A stretch of 64,000 nucleotides of DNA, from positions 57,188,111-57,252,110 of the forward strand of contig CM053166.1 in assembly GCA_028571685.1 (NCBI GenBank). Reading direction: 5' to 3'. Both the position numbers and the translations under genes were made by a program. The DNA comes from Heterohyrax brucei (lineage: Eukaryota; Chordata; Mammalia; Hyracoidea; Procaviidae). The notes under the pieces were generated by a model. That model saw nothing but the letters and a program-made list of their open reading frames with translations, had not been told where the DNA came from and ran no database searches. Of the stretch, positions 43,950 through 56,058 are shown in pieces (positions within the stretch are counted from its first letter, which is position 1; every line of letters begins with the position of its first letter).

Positions 43950-44145
43950 GGTTGTATTTCAAGGCCTCAAGAAGAGGTTTAAACACAGAAAAAAAGATTC
44001 TGTGGTGTTTACAAGAGCGGAGATAGAGGGAAAGGAATATGCACTATCTAGACAGTAAACAAGAATTATTTTAGGTGACTGGAAGGACAACCTGAAATAC
44101 AGGGAAGTGAGCACAACTGGAGTAAACCAAAAGCCAAGAATTTTT
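43950..44145 (+). mobile_element. L1 3' UTR fragment
   Basis: gaggtttaaacacagaaaaa to agtaaaccaaaa parallels 26790-26960 of the plus-strand L1. Confidence 0.65.
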
Positions 44146-44691
44146 TTTTTGGTCTTATAGTAGTGCTCTTGGGAGAAATGTTGTAAACACCCTGGATACT
44201 GCTTTGGTTCCTCTTAGCAACTGGTGGGCCAGTATAATCCTCCGGCTAGGACCCCTACCTTGATGATCAAGGCAGGCTGCCTTATCCTTTATGAGGTCAC
44301 CAATAGATAGTTACCAGAGTCTTTTTCTGACTAACGCTCAAGAAATCTCATTCAAATTCACTGAGCGAGAACTAGGTTTTGTTGGACGATTTTGCAAAAT
44401 CTGGCACCTGAGCCCACAAAGGAGGCTAGACAGAGGGGGCACGACCGTTTCTTACAAGCCATTCTTATACCCTAGCTCATGAGTCCCCCCTTCAGTTCCT
44501 CGTTGGCTGAGTACTATGAGGTGAATGGTGTCTCCTGGATGTCTCCTAAGTCTTAACAGTCCATTCCCTTTTAAGGTTATTATCTCCTGCTTCCTGAACA
44601 GGTTTTCCTCTACCGCTACTCCTCCTTTTCTTTAGATTAGCTAGTCACTTCTTATCTTAGCCTTTGCTGTGAAGATGGACCATTTTGAAAT
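44146..44691. other. Unassigned spacer
   Basis: About 0.55 kb with an LTR-like feel (ttcttataccctagctcatg) but no assignable family or frame. Confidence 0.35.
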
Positions 44692-46718
44692 TTCTTTCTC
44701 ACAGTCTCATACAATATTTCTCCTTTTGCAACTGATTAATTTCACTCAGCATAATATGTTCCAGATTCCTCCATGTTATGTTTTGTGGATACATCATTGT
44801 TCTTTATTGTTGCATAGTATTCCATTGTGTGACTAAACCATTCATCGCTTGATGGACACTGAGGCTGTATTCATCTTTTTATTCTTGTGAATAGTGCTAA
44901 AGTGAACATGGTTGTGCACATATCTGTTCATATGAGTTCTTTATTTCTCTAGGATATATTCCAGTGAATGGGATTGCTAGATTGTATGGTACTTCTATTT
45001 CTAGTTATTTAAAGAAGCACCAAATTGATTTCCAAGGTGGCTGTACCATTTTACCTTACCACCAGCAATGTTTAAGTGTTCTAGTCTCTTTGCGACCTCT
45101 CCAACATTTATTATTTGTGTTTTTCAGATTATTGCTAGCCTTGTTGAGGTGAGATGTTATCTCATTGTAGTTTTGATTTACATTTCTCTGATGGCTACTG
45201 ATCATGAACATTTCTTCATGTATCTGTTAGCTACCTGAATGTCTTCTTTGGTGAAGTGCCTGTTCATACCCTTTGCCCATTTTTAAATGGGTTATTTGAC
45301 TTTTTGTTGTTGAGATTTTATAGTAAATTATAATTTTAGAGATTAGATGTGGATGAAATTTGTCATATCCAAAAATTTTTTCCTAGTCTGTAGGTTATGT
45401 TTCTAATCTTTTGGTGAAGTCTTTGGATAAGGATTAAGTGTTTTTATTTCTAAGAGCTCCCAGTTGTTTAGTTTCTTTTCTGGTGTCTGTGCATTGTTAG
45501 TAATGTTTTTAATTCTGTTTATGCCATGTTTAGGGCTCCTAGCATTATCTCTATTCTTCCATGATCTTTGTCATTCTAGATTTTATGTTTAAGTCTTTGA
45601 TCTATTTGTAATTAGCTTTTGTGCCAGGTATGGGTGTTGTTTTGTTTTGCAGATGGATATCCAGTTATGCCAGCATCATTTATTAAAAAGAATGTCTTTT
45701 CTCCAATTAGCCTTTGGGTTTTTGGCAAGTATCAGCTGCTTTTAGGTGGATGACTTCATGTCTGGATTCTTCATTCTGTTCCATTAGTCTATGTATCTGT
45801 TGTTGTAACAGTACTAGGCTGTTTTGACTACCGTGAGAGTGTAATAGATTCTAAAGTCAAGTAGTGTGAGGCCTCTCACTTTGTTCTTCTTCTTCAGTAA
45901 TATTTTACTTATCCAGGGCCTCTTTCCTTTCTATATGAAGTTGGTGCTTTGTTTCTCCATCCCTTAAAAAATGCTGTTGGAATTAGGATAGGAGTTACAT
46001 TGTTTCTGTAGATTTCTTTGGGTAGAATTGACATTTTCATGATGTTGAATCTTCTTATGCATGAGCATGGTGTGTTTTTCCACTTATGTAGGTCTCTTTC
46101 AGTTTCTTGCAATAGTAGTTTTCTTTGTATAGGTCTTTTATATTTCTGATTAGATTTACTCCTAAGTATTTTACCTTCTTGGGGGCAATCATAAATGGTA
46201 CTGATTTGGTGACTTCTTTGCTGTTCTCCTTGTTGTTGTAGAGGAATCCAACTGATTTGTGTATGTTTATCCCACAGCCTGATTCTTTGCTGAACTCTAT
46301 TAGTTCTGGTAGTTTCCCTGTGGATTCTTTGTGGGTTTTCTGTTCATAAGATCACATCATCTGCAAATGGAGATACTTTTACTTCTTCCTTTCCAATTTG
46401 GATGGCTTTTATTTGTATTTTTCCTGGCCTAGTTGCTCTGGCTAGGACCTCTAGCACAATGTTGACTAAGTGTAGTGATTAAGGGCATTCTTATCTGGTT
46501 CTGATTCTAACAGGGAATGCTTTCAGACTCTACATCTAGAATGATGTTGGCTGTTGGCTTTATATAAATACCCTTTATTATGTTGAGGAATTTCCCTTCT
46601 ATTCCTATTTTGCTGAGAGTTTTCATCATGAATGAGTGTTGGACTTTGTTAAATGCCTTTTCTTCATCAATTGATAAGATTCTATGGTTCTTATCTTTTG
46701 TTTTATTTATGATAGATC
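44692..46718 (-). mobile_element. Older L1, ORF2 3' half, left part
   Basis: Antisense ORF2 text runs from ctcatacaatatttctcctt to gatagatc, roughly colinear with 37670-39700 of the full-length L1 but more diverged. A 67-codon block (45909-46112) keeps ETERDLHKWKNTPCSCIRR. It stops at the insertion point of a younger L1. Confidence 0.75.
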
Positions 46719-48607
46719 ACATTGATGTTTTTCTTTTTATTTTTTTATTATCATTGAATGAAAATGTACATTCCCATATAAACTTGCATGCTCACCTATG
46801 TGCAGCTCCCACTGCTCTTCCTGCCTAGTGACAGCACACCCCTCTTCTCTGCTCCATAGATGTCCTATCCTTCCAACAGTCTCTTATCCCCTCCTCTCTA
46901 CCTACTCCCCTTCCTCCAGCAAGATGTCAGCAGGATGACATCCTATTGATGCATAGAACCATAAAATTCCCACAAGATACGGTCACTCTGTGTTGCCAAG
47001 TCCAATCCATTGCTGTCCAAAAGGTTAACCCTCATTATGATTTATGGACCGGGACAGCATCAGGGCCAGGGGCCATGATCCCAGCAGAGCCCCAAAGCCC
47101 CTGGACCATCAACTGCGGTCTTTTATTGGAGATCTCAGGGTGAACCCCTATTTATTCTCTTGTTGCCAGTGAGATTCAACTTTGTGAGCTCCATCATGGC
47201 TATCACTGGTGGTGGCTGGGCACTATCTAGTTCTTCTGGTAACAAGTCAATGTAGAGACCCACTCATGTGGGTCTCCCTGTCTTCTGGGTTCTCTTTTCC
47301 CCATACCATTCTTGTCCTTGGTGATCATGTGTTCCTGTTGAGTTGGGACAATTTGCTGTACCCTCAGATGGCAGCTTGGCAGCTTTTAAGATCCCAGATG
47401 CCACTCACTGATGAGGGGTGCAGAGAGTCCTCATTAGCAAAATGCTAGCTGTGCCAATTGGCCTCGATTTCGCCTGAGAGCATGGTCCCCAGCTCCCCGC
47501 CCCAGATACTCTGTCCTTGCAATATTGGGTTGAGATGGGAGGAGCACTCAAATTGTGTTGAAGTCCAGTTATTATTAATCTTCTTTCTAATGTGTGCTGT
47601 CACTGATTTCACCAACCAAATTTCTATTAACTATCTAATCTAAACCCTCCCCCCACCCTTGCAACCATCAAAGAGTCTTTTTTTTATGCATGAGTCTGTT
47701 TTTAAGTTCTTATCGTAGGAGTCTCATACAATATCTGTCCTTTTGTCGCTGACTACTTTCACTCACCATAATGTCCTCCAGTTGAAGCCAGGTTAAGAAA
47801 TGTTTCCTGCTATTATCGTTGTTCTTTGTCATTGCATAATGTTCCACTGAGTACGTATACCATAGTTTACCTATCCAGTCCTCTGTTGTTGGGCATCTGG
47901 GGTGATTCCATCTTTTTGCCATTGTAGACTATACTGCGATGAATATTTGTGTGCATGTATCAGTTCGTGTGAATGGCCTTGATTCTGTAGGATATATTCC
48001 AAGCAGTGGAATTACTGGGTCAAATGGTATATCTAGACCCAGCTTTTTAAGGAAGCACCAGATTGCTTTCCAAAGAGGTCGTACCATTTTGCAATGCCAC
48101 CAACAGTGTAGGTGAGCTCCAATCTCCCCACAGCCTCTCCAACATTTGTTGTTTTGCATTTTATGGATCATGGCCAACCTTGCTGGAGTCAGATGGTATC
48201 TCATTGTCGTTTTGATTTGAATTTCTTTAATAGCTAATGATTGTGAGCATGTCTGCATGTGTTTTTGGGCTGCCTGGATGTCCTCTTTAGAGAAGTGTCT
48301 GTCCATCTCCTTTGCCCATTGGTTAGTTGGATGATTTATCTTTTTCTTATTGATATTTTGTAGTACCTTATAGATTATGGAGATCAGGTGTCGGTCTGAC
48401 ATAGAGTTGCCAAATATTTTTTCGCATTCTGTGGGTGGTCTTTTAATTCTATAAATAAAGTCTTTGGATGAGCAAAGTGATTGATTCTTAGTAGTTTCCG
48501 TTTGTCTATTTTCTCTTCTGATGACTGTGGTTTGTTGACAGATTTTGAAGTCTGTCTATGTTGTGTATTAAACCTTCCATTGTTGTTCCCTACATTGATG
48601 TTTTTCT
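46719..48607 (-). mobile_element. 5'-truncated L1 nested in older L1
   Basis: 46735-48591 is an L1 3' end (3' UTR plus ORF2 C-terminus) flanked by acattgatgtttttct at 46719-46734 and 48592-48607, a perfect 16-bp duplication of the older L1 sequence. It belongs to the same subfamily as 36657-43815 by its 3' UTR. Confidence 0.93.
47710..48402 (-). pseudogene. L1 ORF2 C-terminal fragment
   Basis: Two blocks, 157 codons (47929-48402) and 70 codons (47710-47922), cover the ORF2 C-terminal domain including GCGEIGAHLHCWWHC, the Cys/His motif of L1 ORF2 (here C-x-x-x-x-x-x-H-x4-C form retained). A frame break near 47925 separates them. Confidence 0.82.
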
Positions 48608-49640
48608 AATGTTGAACTATCCCTGCACACCAAGTGTGAATCCCACCAAGTCATGATTATATTGGCTTTTTTTTTTTTTGGATATGTTGTTGAATTCTAT
48701 TTGCTAGAATTCTGTTGAGGATTTTTGCATATAAGTTCACGAGGGATATTGGCCTGTAATTTTCTTTCTTTGTGGTATGTTTACCGGGTTTTGGTATCAG
48801 GGTTATACTGGCTTCATAGTATGAATTTGAGAGTATTTTATCCTTTTCTATGCTCTGAAATACCTTTAATAGTAGTGGTGTTAACTCTTCTCTGAAAGTT
48901 TGGTGGAATTCTCCACTGAAGCCATCAGGGTCAGGGCTTCTTTTTTCTTGTTGCTGGGAGATTTTAAAATTACCTTTCCAACCTCTTTTTTTGTTATAAG
49001 TTTACTTAGTTGTTCGGGTTTACCTCTGTTTGGGTTAGTTTAGGTAGGTGGTGTGTTTCTAGAAATGTGTCCATTTTCTCTACGTTTTCAAATTTGTTAG
49101 AGTACAATTCTTCACAATATTCTTTTATGATTCTTTTAATTTCAGTTGAGTCTGTTGTGATATCATTCATCTCATTTCTTACTTGAGTTATTTGCTTCTT
49201 CTCTCATTTTTCTTTTGTCACTTTGGCTGATGGTTTGTCATCAATTTGGTTGATCTTTATGAAGAAGCAGCTTTTGGTTCTGTTAACTCTTTCAATGATT
49301 TTTCTCTTCTCCCATTTAATTCTGCTCTGATTTTAGTTGTTTGGTTTTTCTGGTGCCTGGGGACTTCTTTTGCTGCTGTTTTTGTATTTATTTGAGTTGT
49401 AGCGTTAATGCTTTAATTTTGATCCTCTTTTTTTTTAGGTATTTATTGCTTTAAATTGACCTCTGAGCACTGCTTTGGGTGTGTTCCAAAGGTTCTAGTA
49501 AAATGTGTTTTCATTCTATGAATTTTTTTATTCTGTTATTAATTCTTCTATAACCCAGTAATTTTTGAACAAGATATTCTGTTTTCATGTGTTTGATTTT
49601 TTCCTTTGCTTTTTGTTATTGATTTCTACTTTTATCAAGT
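48608..49640 (-). mobile_element. Older L1, right part
   Basis: Continues the older L1 ORF2 upstream (its RT and endonuclease side): ttgaggatttttgcatataa, ttctctgaaagtttggtgga, and so on to about 49640. No long frame survives. Confidence 0.75.
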
Positions 49641-50110
49641 TAATATCTCAGTCAAAAATTTATACACAGTTTTTCTTTTGTGTGTGTGTGTGTGTGTGTG
49701 TGTGACACTGGTTGCAATCCCAACAGTGTGTCAGCATTCTCCCCTTTTCCCTTTACACTCTAGGTTCCTCATGTCCATTTATCCAGTTTTTCTGCCCCTT
49801 CCCGCCTTCTCATGTTTGCTTTCGGGCAAGTGTTGCCCACTTGGTCTCATATACTTGACTGAACTAAGAAGCATGTTTCTCATGTATGTTATTGTTTGTT
49901 TTATAGGCCTGTTTAATCTTTGGCTAAATGGTGGATACAGTAGTGGCTTCAGTTCGGAGTTAGCAGGGAGTCCGGGGCCATAGTCTTGGTGGTTCCTCCA
50001 GTCTCTGTCAGACCATTAAATCTGGTCTTTTTTCATGAATTTGAATGTTGTCTACATTTTTCTACTTCTCTTTCTGAGACTGTCTACAGTGATTCTGTCA
50101 GAGATGTCAG
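49641..50110 (-). mobile_element. L1 3' UTR fragment of another subfamily
   Basis: Read in reverse it gives the sequence ending in ataaatttttgactgagata, an L1 tail type known from this kind of genome, with a (TG)13 microsatellite at 49679-49704. Confidence 0.6.
49679..49704. repeat. (TG)13 microsatellite
   Basis: Twenty-six bases of uninterrupted TG. Confidence 0.95.
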
Positions 50111-50464
50111 TGTGTGATTATTTTTTATGAATAATAGAAAACAAATACGCATACTTTAAATAAATTCCAATATTCAACTTTCTATGATTTTTACAATAAT
50201 TATAAATTAATCATACTCGACGGCACTTGGCTGGCAAATGTAAATAAGAAAATTATTCTTTTTCATATTTTGAGATATAATATCTAGTTCAGAGAAACAT
50301 GCCCCATGTCCTACTAAAGACAAATTAAAATCTTGTCTGTGCAGGGAAGTACAAATTTAGGCAACATTCTGGAAGGCAATCTGGCAGTAGCCCAGAAAAC
50401 GTTAGCTCAATAATTGTACTGGGAATTTGTCCTACTGATTTTCTTTCATAAGTTGACAATAAAG
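50111..50464. other. Unassigned spacer
   Basis: Contains one SINE tail scrap (actcgacggcacttggctgg at 50216). The rest resembles old L1 debris. Confidence 0.4.
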
Positions 50465-50624
50465 CCAAACCAAACCCCTTGCCATTGAGTCAACTTCAAC
50501 TCATAGAGGCCCTACAGGACAGAGTATAACTGCCCTATAGGGTTTCCAAGGAACAGATAGTGGATTCAAACAGCCAGCCTTTCAGTTAGCAGCCAAGCTC
50601 TAAGCAGCTATGCCACCAGGACTC
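50465..50624 (-). repeat. AfroSINE-type SINE, short class
   Basis: Contains gttagcagccaagctctaag and ends gccaccaggactcc. Confidence 0.86.
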
Positions 50625-50639
50625 CGAATAGACAATAGC

Positions 50640-50735
50640 ATGTATACAAAGATGGTTACTAAAATTCTACTTTTATAAAAAAATTGGAAATAACACAACT
50701 GTATCAAAAGTGATTGGTAAATATGCCAACTGTAC
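50640..50735 (+). mobile_element. Old L1/HAL1-like fragment, left part
   Basis: aaaattggaaataacacaac ... gtgattggtaaatatgcc is typical of ancient L1/HAL1 3' regions; it resumes at 51695. Confidence 0.5.
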
Positions 50736-51694
50736 TACAAAAGAGGCAAAGTGGGCAAACCTCACCTTTATTGCAGAGTGGCAATTACAGCTAGAGATGG
50801 ATCCAGGCTTTACCTTTCCACATCTCGATTATCTTAGTTGGCATTTCCTCTCTGTGAGCCTAACCTCTCAGAGTTAGCTCAGATTTCATCCTGGCCTCCC
50901 TCAGGCAGGTCAAAATATCCCTAGCTACTGGAGCCAGGTCATTGGGGAGCAGCCATACACTCAGAAATCTTCACAATTCCCTGCACTTCAGACCAGTCGG
51001 CTTCCCTTTTTTTCTCTAGTCTCCTGGGAGTAGGTCACAAGCTAGAAGGACTCTATCCTTCTCCATTGGCTGCCCAAATAGACTTTCTTGGTGACCTAGC
51101 TACCCAAAGCTAAGTCTTTAAAATTAACTGCCTGCACGACCTTTCTCTGAAAAAGCTAAGAGCTGAGAAATAAACCCTGAGCTAAGCCAGAGTCTCATTG
51201 TCCCCTGTAAATTTATGATTTTTTACATTAGCTCACAAAATTCACAGACTATTATTTATACTTACAGTTACCCAATTTTTGTAATCAGAAATGATATGAG
51301 TGAAGAAATGCATCAGATGAGGGCTAGGAGAGGTCATAGCATTAAGCTTTAGCTGTCCGCAGGGATGTGCCACATTCTTCCACACAAGGATGCTCTTGCC
51401 AATCCAGGAAACCACAAAAGGAAGCTCTAAGGTCCAAGATCCCTTATTAATAGTTATTGGGGCCTCAATGAGTATGCATTAATCAATGAACATACATTAT
51501 TGACTGCCCATCCTCCCTCCCTGAGATTAGTGCCAGCTGAAAAGTCGGAGGTTCTCAACTGGTTTGCATATGTTTAAGTGTTACCTGGCTGTTTTAGAAA
51601 AACAAAGATACCTTGATTGCTCAAGACATTCCAAGGACTATTTTCCAGAAGCTGGAGACAAGTACAAGGTCAAGGTTTGTCCCACAGTAAAGAA
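50736..51694 (+). mobile_element. Unclassified LTR-like repeat B, copy 1
   Basis: About 0.96 kb interrupting the old L1-like repeat. It contains gagaaataaaccctgagcta (a polyadenylation-type segment at 51168). Its right 390 bp matches 54960-55385 in reverse (shared words ggggcctcaat and cctggctgttttag). Confidence 0.5.
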
Positions 51695-52000
51695 AAAGTA
51701 TACAATGGAGTTTTATGCAGAATGACCTACATCTATACATACTGACATGTCCATGATACAATACACGAAAGGAGCAAGTGGCAGGCCATAGTATGCATCA
51801 AGTGATTTCATTTAAAAAAATTATATGTATATATGTATGCATGTTTATATAGACAGAAAAAGTTCTCAACAAAAATATGGCCGATAGTGAACAAATTTTT
51901 TCACTTTTTACTCTCTACATGTCAGTAATTGTTATGCTTCTTTATTAATTTTTTATAGTTGGGATATGTTAGTTTCAGCAAAAAAAAAAAAAAAAACTAA
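51695..52000 (+). mobile_element. Old L1/HAL1-like fragment, right part
   Basis: tatacaatggagttttatgc to an A17 run at about 51980-51997. Confidence 0.5.
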
Positions 52001-52242
52001 AGAAATAAATAGTTGTATGGAAATATTTTGTAATGAGCCACGAAGTGATTCGACAACTAGGAAACCTACCTCCAACTCCTAATTGGATTACTAAATTTCT
52101 GAGGACCCTGGAGAGAATTAAGTGATGGTTTGCAACTTGGGAAAACACAAATCAAAGAGGGAACGAACAAGGGGAACAGCCAACAAAGCTAGCAGGAGTT
52201 CAGAGGCTGGAAAGATTGTTGAGTGTTCTCAAAGTTGCTGTC
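52001..52242. other. Unassigned spacer
   Basis: No recognised content. Confidence 0.4.
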
Positions 52243-52430
52243 AGAATCATTGTTGCTGTTGCTAGGTGCCACTGAGTTGGTTTTGATTCCTAGCAACTCT
52301 ATGTACAATAGAACAAAACACTGCCCAGTCCTACTCCTTTCTCGCAATCATTGCCATGTTTGTGCCCGTTGTTGCAGCCACTGTTTGATCCATCTCATTG
52401 AGGGTCTTTCTCTTTTTTGCTGATTTCTCT
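52243..52430 (-). repeat. Long SINE variant
   Basis: gttgctaggtgccactgagt followed by tacaatagaacaaaacactg and catctcattgagggtctttc, the extended SINE form that also occurs at 9105-9392. Confidence 0.7.
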
Positions 52431-52895
52431 CCCCTCCATGAATTAAAAAATGGAATAGTGTTTTACTCTTCTAACAAATTCACTTTTTCTAGACTCAGGG
52501 TCCACTTGGGGTTGAGATGTGGCTGTAAGAAGATAGCTCATAAACCTCCACCTACTGAAAGTGTAATTGAATAAGGGCCCTAGCTGCTGTAGTCTGCAAT
52601 CCATTGGCACTTTTGCAAGAAGACCATGCTTCTCAAGAGCTGTTCTCGGGGACTGAGTACAGTAAAGATATTAAGGCTGCCCTGTTCCTCAGATACAGGG
52701 AACTTATTTGTCGGCTGGCTTTGGCCCAAGGATTCCCCCTTGACCTTGCAGAACAGTCCTTAGACTACTTCACAATCTAGGATGTTGCCACCTAACCTCT
52801 CCCTCTTTCTTTCACTGCAGGTCAAATTGCATCAAGATCTGACAACTCTCCGAACCTTATTTGGCTCCTTTCTGATTTTGTTTCACATAAGGCAC
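52431..52895. other. Unassigned spacer
   Basis: No recognised content. Confidence 0.4.
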
Positions 52896-53040
52896 TATCC
52901 CTAAAGTAATAGTACCTACCATATGGGGTAGATACTATTATTATTACCACTTTACAGATGGAATTTAAGACACGGAGAGGTTAAGTAACCTGTCAAAGCT
53001 CTCAAATCATGAAGTATTGGCTAAAAGTCCTCTGAAGGAT
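52896..53040 (-). repeat. MIR fragment
   Basis: actattattattaccacttt followed by cggagaggttaagtaacctg is the reverse of the MIR core (ccttgggcaagttacttaac type). Confidence 0.65.
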
Positions 53041-53103
53041 CCTCCAAGGTAGATCTTATGATCCTCTTATGCAGATGAGGAAGCTGAGTTTGAAACTAAC
53101 CAT

Positions 53104-53325
53104 ATTAGTTCCCTACTGGTGTTATATTGTTTTACAAATTAGTCCATCACTGTTAACAGGAACTCAGTGCCCCTCTAAGCAATAACCCTCCCTTTCCTCC
53201 TCCGTGCTACCTTCGTAACCACTGATAAGCTTTGTTCTGTATACATTTGCCTATTTCATATAAACAAAAATCATATAATATTTGTCCTTTTGTGACTCAC
53301 TTATTTCACTCAACCAGTTGTTTCT
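53104..53325 (-). mobile_element. L1 3' UTR fragment
   Basis: tcctccgtgctaccttcgta ... catataatatttgtcctttt is an antisense L1 3' end of an old type. Confidence 0.55.
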
Positions 53326-54480
53326 TGGGAATTTTATTGAGCAGTCTTCAGGTCTTCAGGCCTTATCAACTTTATCTGGTTCTGGTCTGTACAGTGTTTA
53401 AAAGCGTCTGTTTAAAAATAGTTGTCAACATTTAAGAGTTGGTAAGTTTCACATAACACTCCACATCTCTGGTTTCTCTTGAAGACTTGGAAGTTCTGAC
53501 AGTGCTGAGGCCACATTCCATGGTGACAAGGAGCTGGACTGGAGTAGTTGTCATCCTGTTTAGATCCTTCCCTGGCTTCTCTCATTTACGCTATCTGCCT
53601 GGCCTCGGGAGACATCTGGGGTTTTGACCTTGTCTTAAAATAAAATCACCATAAAATTATAGTAAAGCAAGAAGAAAGATTTTATTTGGCTTATGTTCTA
53701 AGAGGCATAAGTGGGAAACAGATAAGTTTGCTGCCAGAGCCATATCTGCTGTAATCCAAGGAATATTATGTAGCCAATCATTAGTATATATTAATATTAC
53801 AAATGGATAAAATCACTAAAAGTTTCACTTTTTCTCTGAGTCGGTAAAAACTGCTAAACACCATTATTCTACATTTTGAATTATCATTCTTAATAATTGT
53901 TGGTCCATGTTTCAGTAACAACAGTCAGGAAGGTCTTCATTGATCCAACGAATCTTACTGTTCACTAAATGCTGATAGGGGAAAGATGAAAACCAAACCC
54001 TTTGCTATCAAGTGGATTCTGAAAAGATAAGAGTGGAAACTGTGAGGATTTTGTGCTTTAACTATTTGTTTATGTGAAAAATTCTGTAAAAGATGTTTTC
54101 CAAGATTTTCCTAGCTATGGCTTTTATATCTCAGGACCCAGTTGACAAAGCCTTATGAGTCCTGCTCCAGTTGGGTCACATTCTTTATACTCAAGGACAG
54201 GGAATAAAGGCTCCCATTTTAACTGCTAAGTCAGTCCCTGCGCTGTACATAACCTGAATGTTAGAAGGACAGGGGACAAGTCCTTCTGCATTTTAAAGCT
54301 CATGCTTGCCAAATTGGACCTCAAAGTAGAAAGAGTGTTAATGAGGCCTTCTCACTAGCACTCTTTCATAACTGTCTTTGAGCTCATCAAACTAGATTTC
54401 CACCCACTGTGAATTTAAATGTTTAAGGGGAAATCACTTGTCTCTGATAGCAAAGAAGATTTCCTGAATCAAATCCTCCT
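53326..54480. other. Unassigned spacer
   Basis: About 1.15 kb. A 40-bp SINE tail scrap lies at about 53985 (aaaccaaaccctttgctatc). Otherwise unrecognised. Confidence 0.4.
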
Positions 54481-54491
54481 GTTCATTCTTT

Positions 54492-54670
54492 GAAAACCCT
54501 GGTAGCATAGTGGTTAAGTGCTATGTCTGCTAACCAAAAAGTCAGCAGTTCAAATCCACCAGGCACTCCTTGGAAACTCTATGGGGCAGTTAGTTCAATA
54601 CTGCCTTATAGGGTTGCTATGAGTCAGAATCAGTTTGGTGGCACTGGGTTTGTTTGGTTTTTGTTTTGTT
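54492..54670 (+). repeat. AfroSINE-type SINE, first of tandem pair
   Basis: Flanked by gttcattcttt at 54481-54491 and 54671-54681, an 11-bp duplication. Short class. Confidence 0.88.
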
Positions 54671-54681
54671 GTTCATTCTTT

Positions 54682-54845
54682 AGAAACCCTGGTGGCATAG
54701 TGGTTAAGTGCTATGGCTGCTAACTAAAAGGTCAGCAGTTCAAATCCACCAAGCACTCCTTGGAAACTCTATGGGGCCGTTCTACTGTGACCTATAGGGT
54801 CACTGTGAGTCAGAACCAACTTGACAGCAGTGAGTTTTTGGTTTG
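54682..54845 (+). repeat. AfroSINE-type SINE, second of tandem pair
   Basis: Starts right after the duplication of the first copy, in the same orientation and of the same class (ggtggcatagtggttaagtg). Confidence 0.87.
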
Positions 54846-54959
54846 GTCTGATCAACTTTTTTACCAGACTGTACGGTAAGTTGCTTTTTCTAGGTTTCTC
54901 CATCAGTTTTCTTTTCTTTCCAGGTCAACTCAAACCTCTCCTTTTCCCCCAAATCTAAG

Positions 54960-55385
54960 ACACAATTGAAACTATGTCTGTGGAACAAAGAACTAGTTTT
55001 GGCCTTTGTCTCTGGTTTCTAGAAAATAGCCCCTGGAATTTGTCTTTCTAAAACAGCCAGGCAACACTTAAATGTGTCCAAATAAATAAGGACTACTATA
55101 CAGCTCTCACCCTGGCAACTATCCTCTGCAAGGGAGGGGAGCATGATACAGCCCATCATGAATATTTCTTTGCTATACATATGTATTGAGGCCCCAGTGA
55201 CCGAGGGATCCTGGACCTCAGAGCTTCTTCTTTTAAGGGCTTCCTGGATCTGTGAGAACTTCCATGTAGGGGAAAGGGTGGCATGTCTCTAGAGACAATA
55301 GAAACCTTGTGCCAGAAACTCTCCCAAACTTTGCCAGATCTGTCTCTTCACTTATATCCTTACTGGTTATAATAAATGGTTAACC
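54960..55385 (-). mobile_element. Unclassified LTR-like repeat B, copy 2
   Basis: Inverted relative of 51300-51694: aaacagccaggcaacactta here against taagtgttacctggctgttt there, and aggccccagtgaccgaggga against the segment near 51450. Confidence 0.55.
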
Positions 55386-55397
55386 ATGAGTACAGAT

Positions 55398-55604
55398 AGG
55401 AGCCCTGATGGTGTGGTGACTAAGCTGTCAGTTGCAAACCAAAGGTCAGTAGTTCAAACCCTCCAGATGTTCTGTGAGACAAAGATGCAGCAGTCTGCTT
55501 CTGTGAATACTATAGCCTTAGAAACTCCACGAAGCAGTTCTACCACGTCCTAGAAGGTCGCTATGATCAGAATCAACTCAATGGCAATGAGTTTGGTGTA
55601 ACTA
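55398..55604 (+). repeat. AfroSINE-type SINE, long class
   Basis: ggagccctgatggtgtggtg head; central segment gcagcagtctgcttctgtga; tail caatggcaatgagtttggt. Confidence 0.83.
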
Positions 55605-55605
55605 T

Positions 55606-55800
55606 AGGTAAGGAGTCCACGAGCGGCACGAATGATTAAATGCTTGACTACCAGCTTATAAGTTGGCACTTTGAACCTACACAAAAGCACCTAGGAAGAC
55701 AGGCCTTGTGGTCATTACAAGTGTATCTTGGAAACCCCATGGAGCAATTCTCCTCTGCATGCATTGGGGTTACCATGAGTCAGAGTTGACTCAACAAAAA
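55606..55800 (+). repeat. AfroSINE-type SINE, long class, diverged
   Basis: Immediately follows the previous SINE head to tail. Contains ggaagacaggccttgtggtc and gttaccatgagtcagagttg. Confidence 0.7.
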
Positions 55801-55899
55801 CAAAGTTTAGATAATAGTCTCCATGAGTTTTGTGAGCCATTTTAGAAAGTAACAAACCTACAAAGGGTAATCAGACTCTAAAATAGAGAAAAAAAAAAA

Positions 55900-56058
55900 A
55901 CCTCAAACCACTGCTGTTGTGGTAATTCCAATGTATAGCAATCCTATAGGAGAGAATGGAACTGCCACATAGAGTTTCCAAGGAGGGTCTGGTGGATTGG
56001 AACTGCCAATCTTTTGGTTAGCAGCCATAGCACGTAACCACTATGCCACTAGGGTTAC
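55900..56058 (-). repeat. AfroSINE-type SINE, short class
   Basis: tggaactgccacatagagtt body; ends actatgccactagggtt. Confidence 0.85.
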
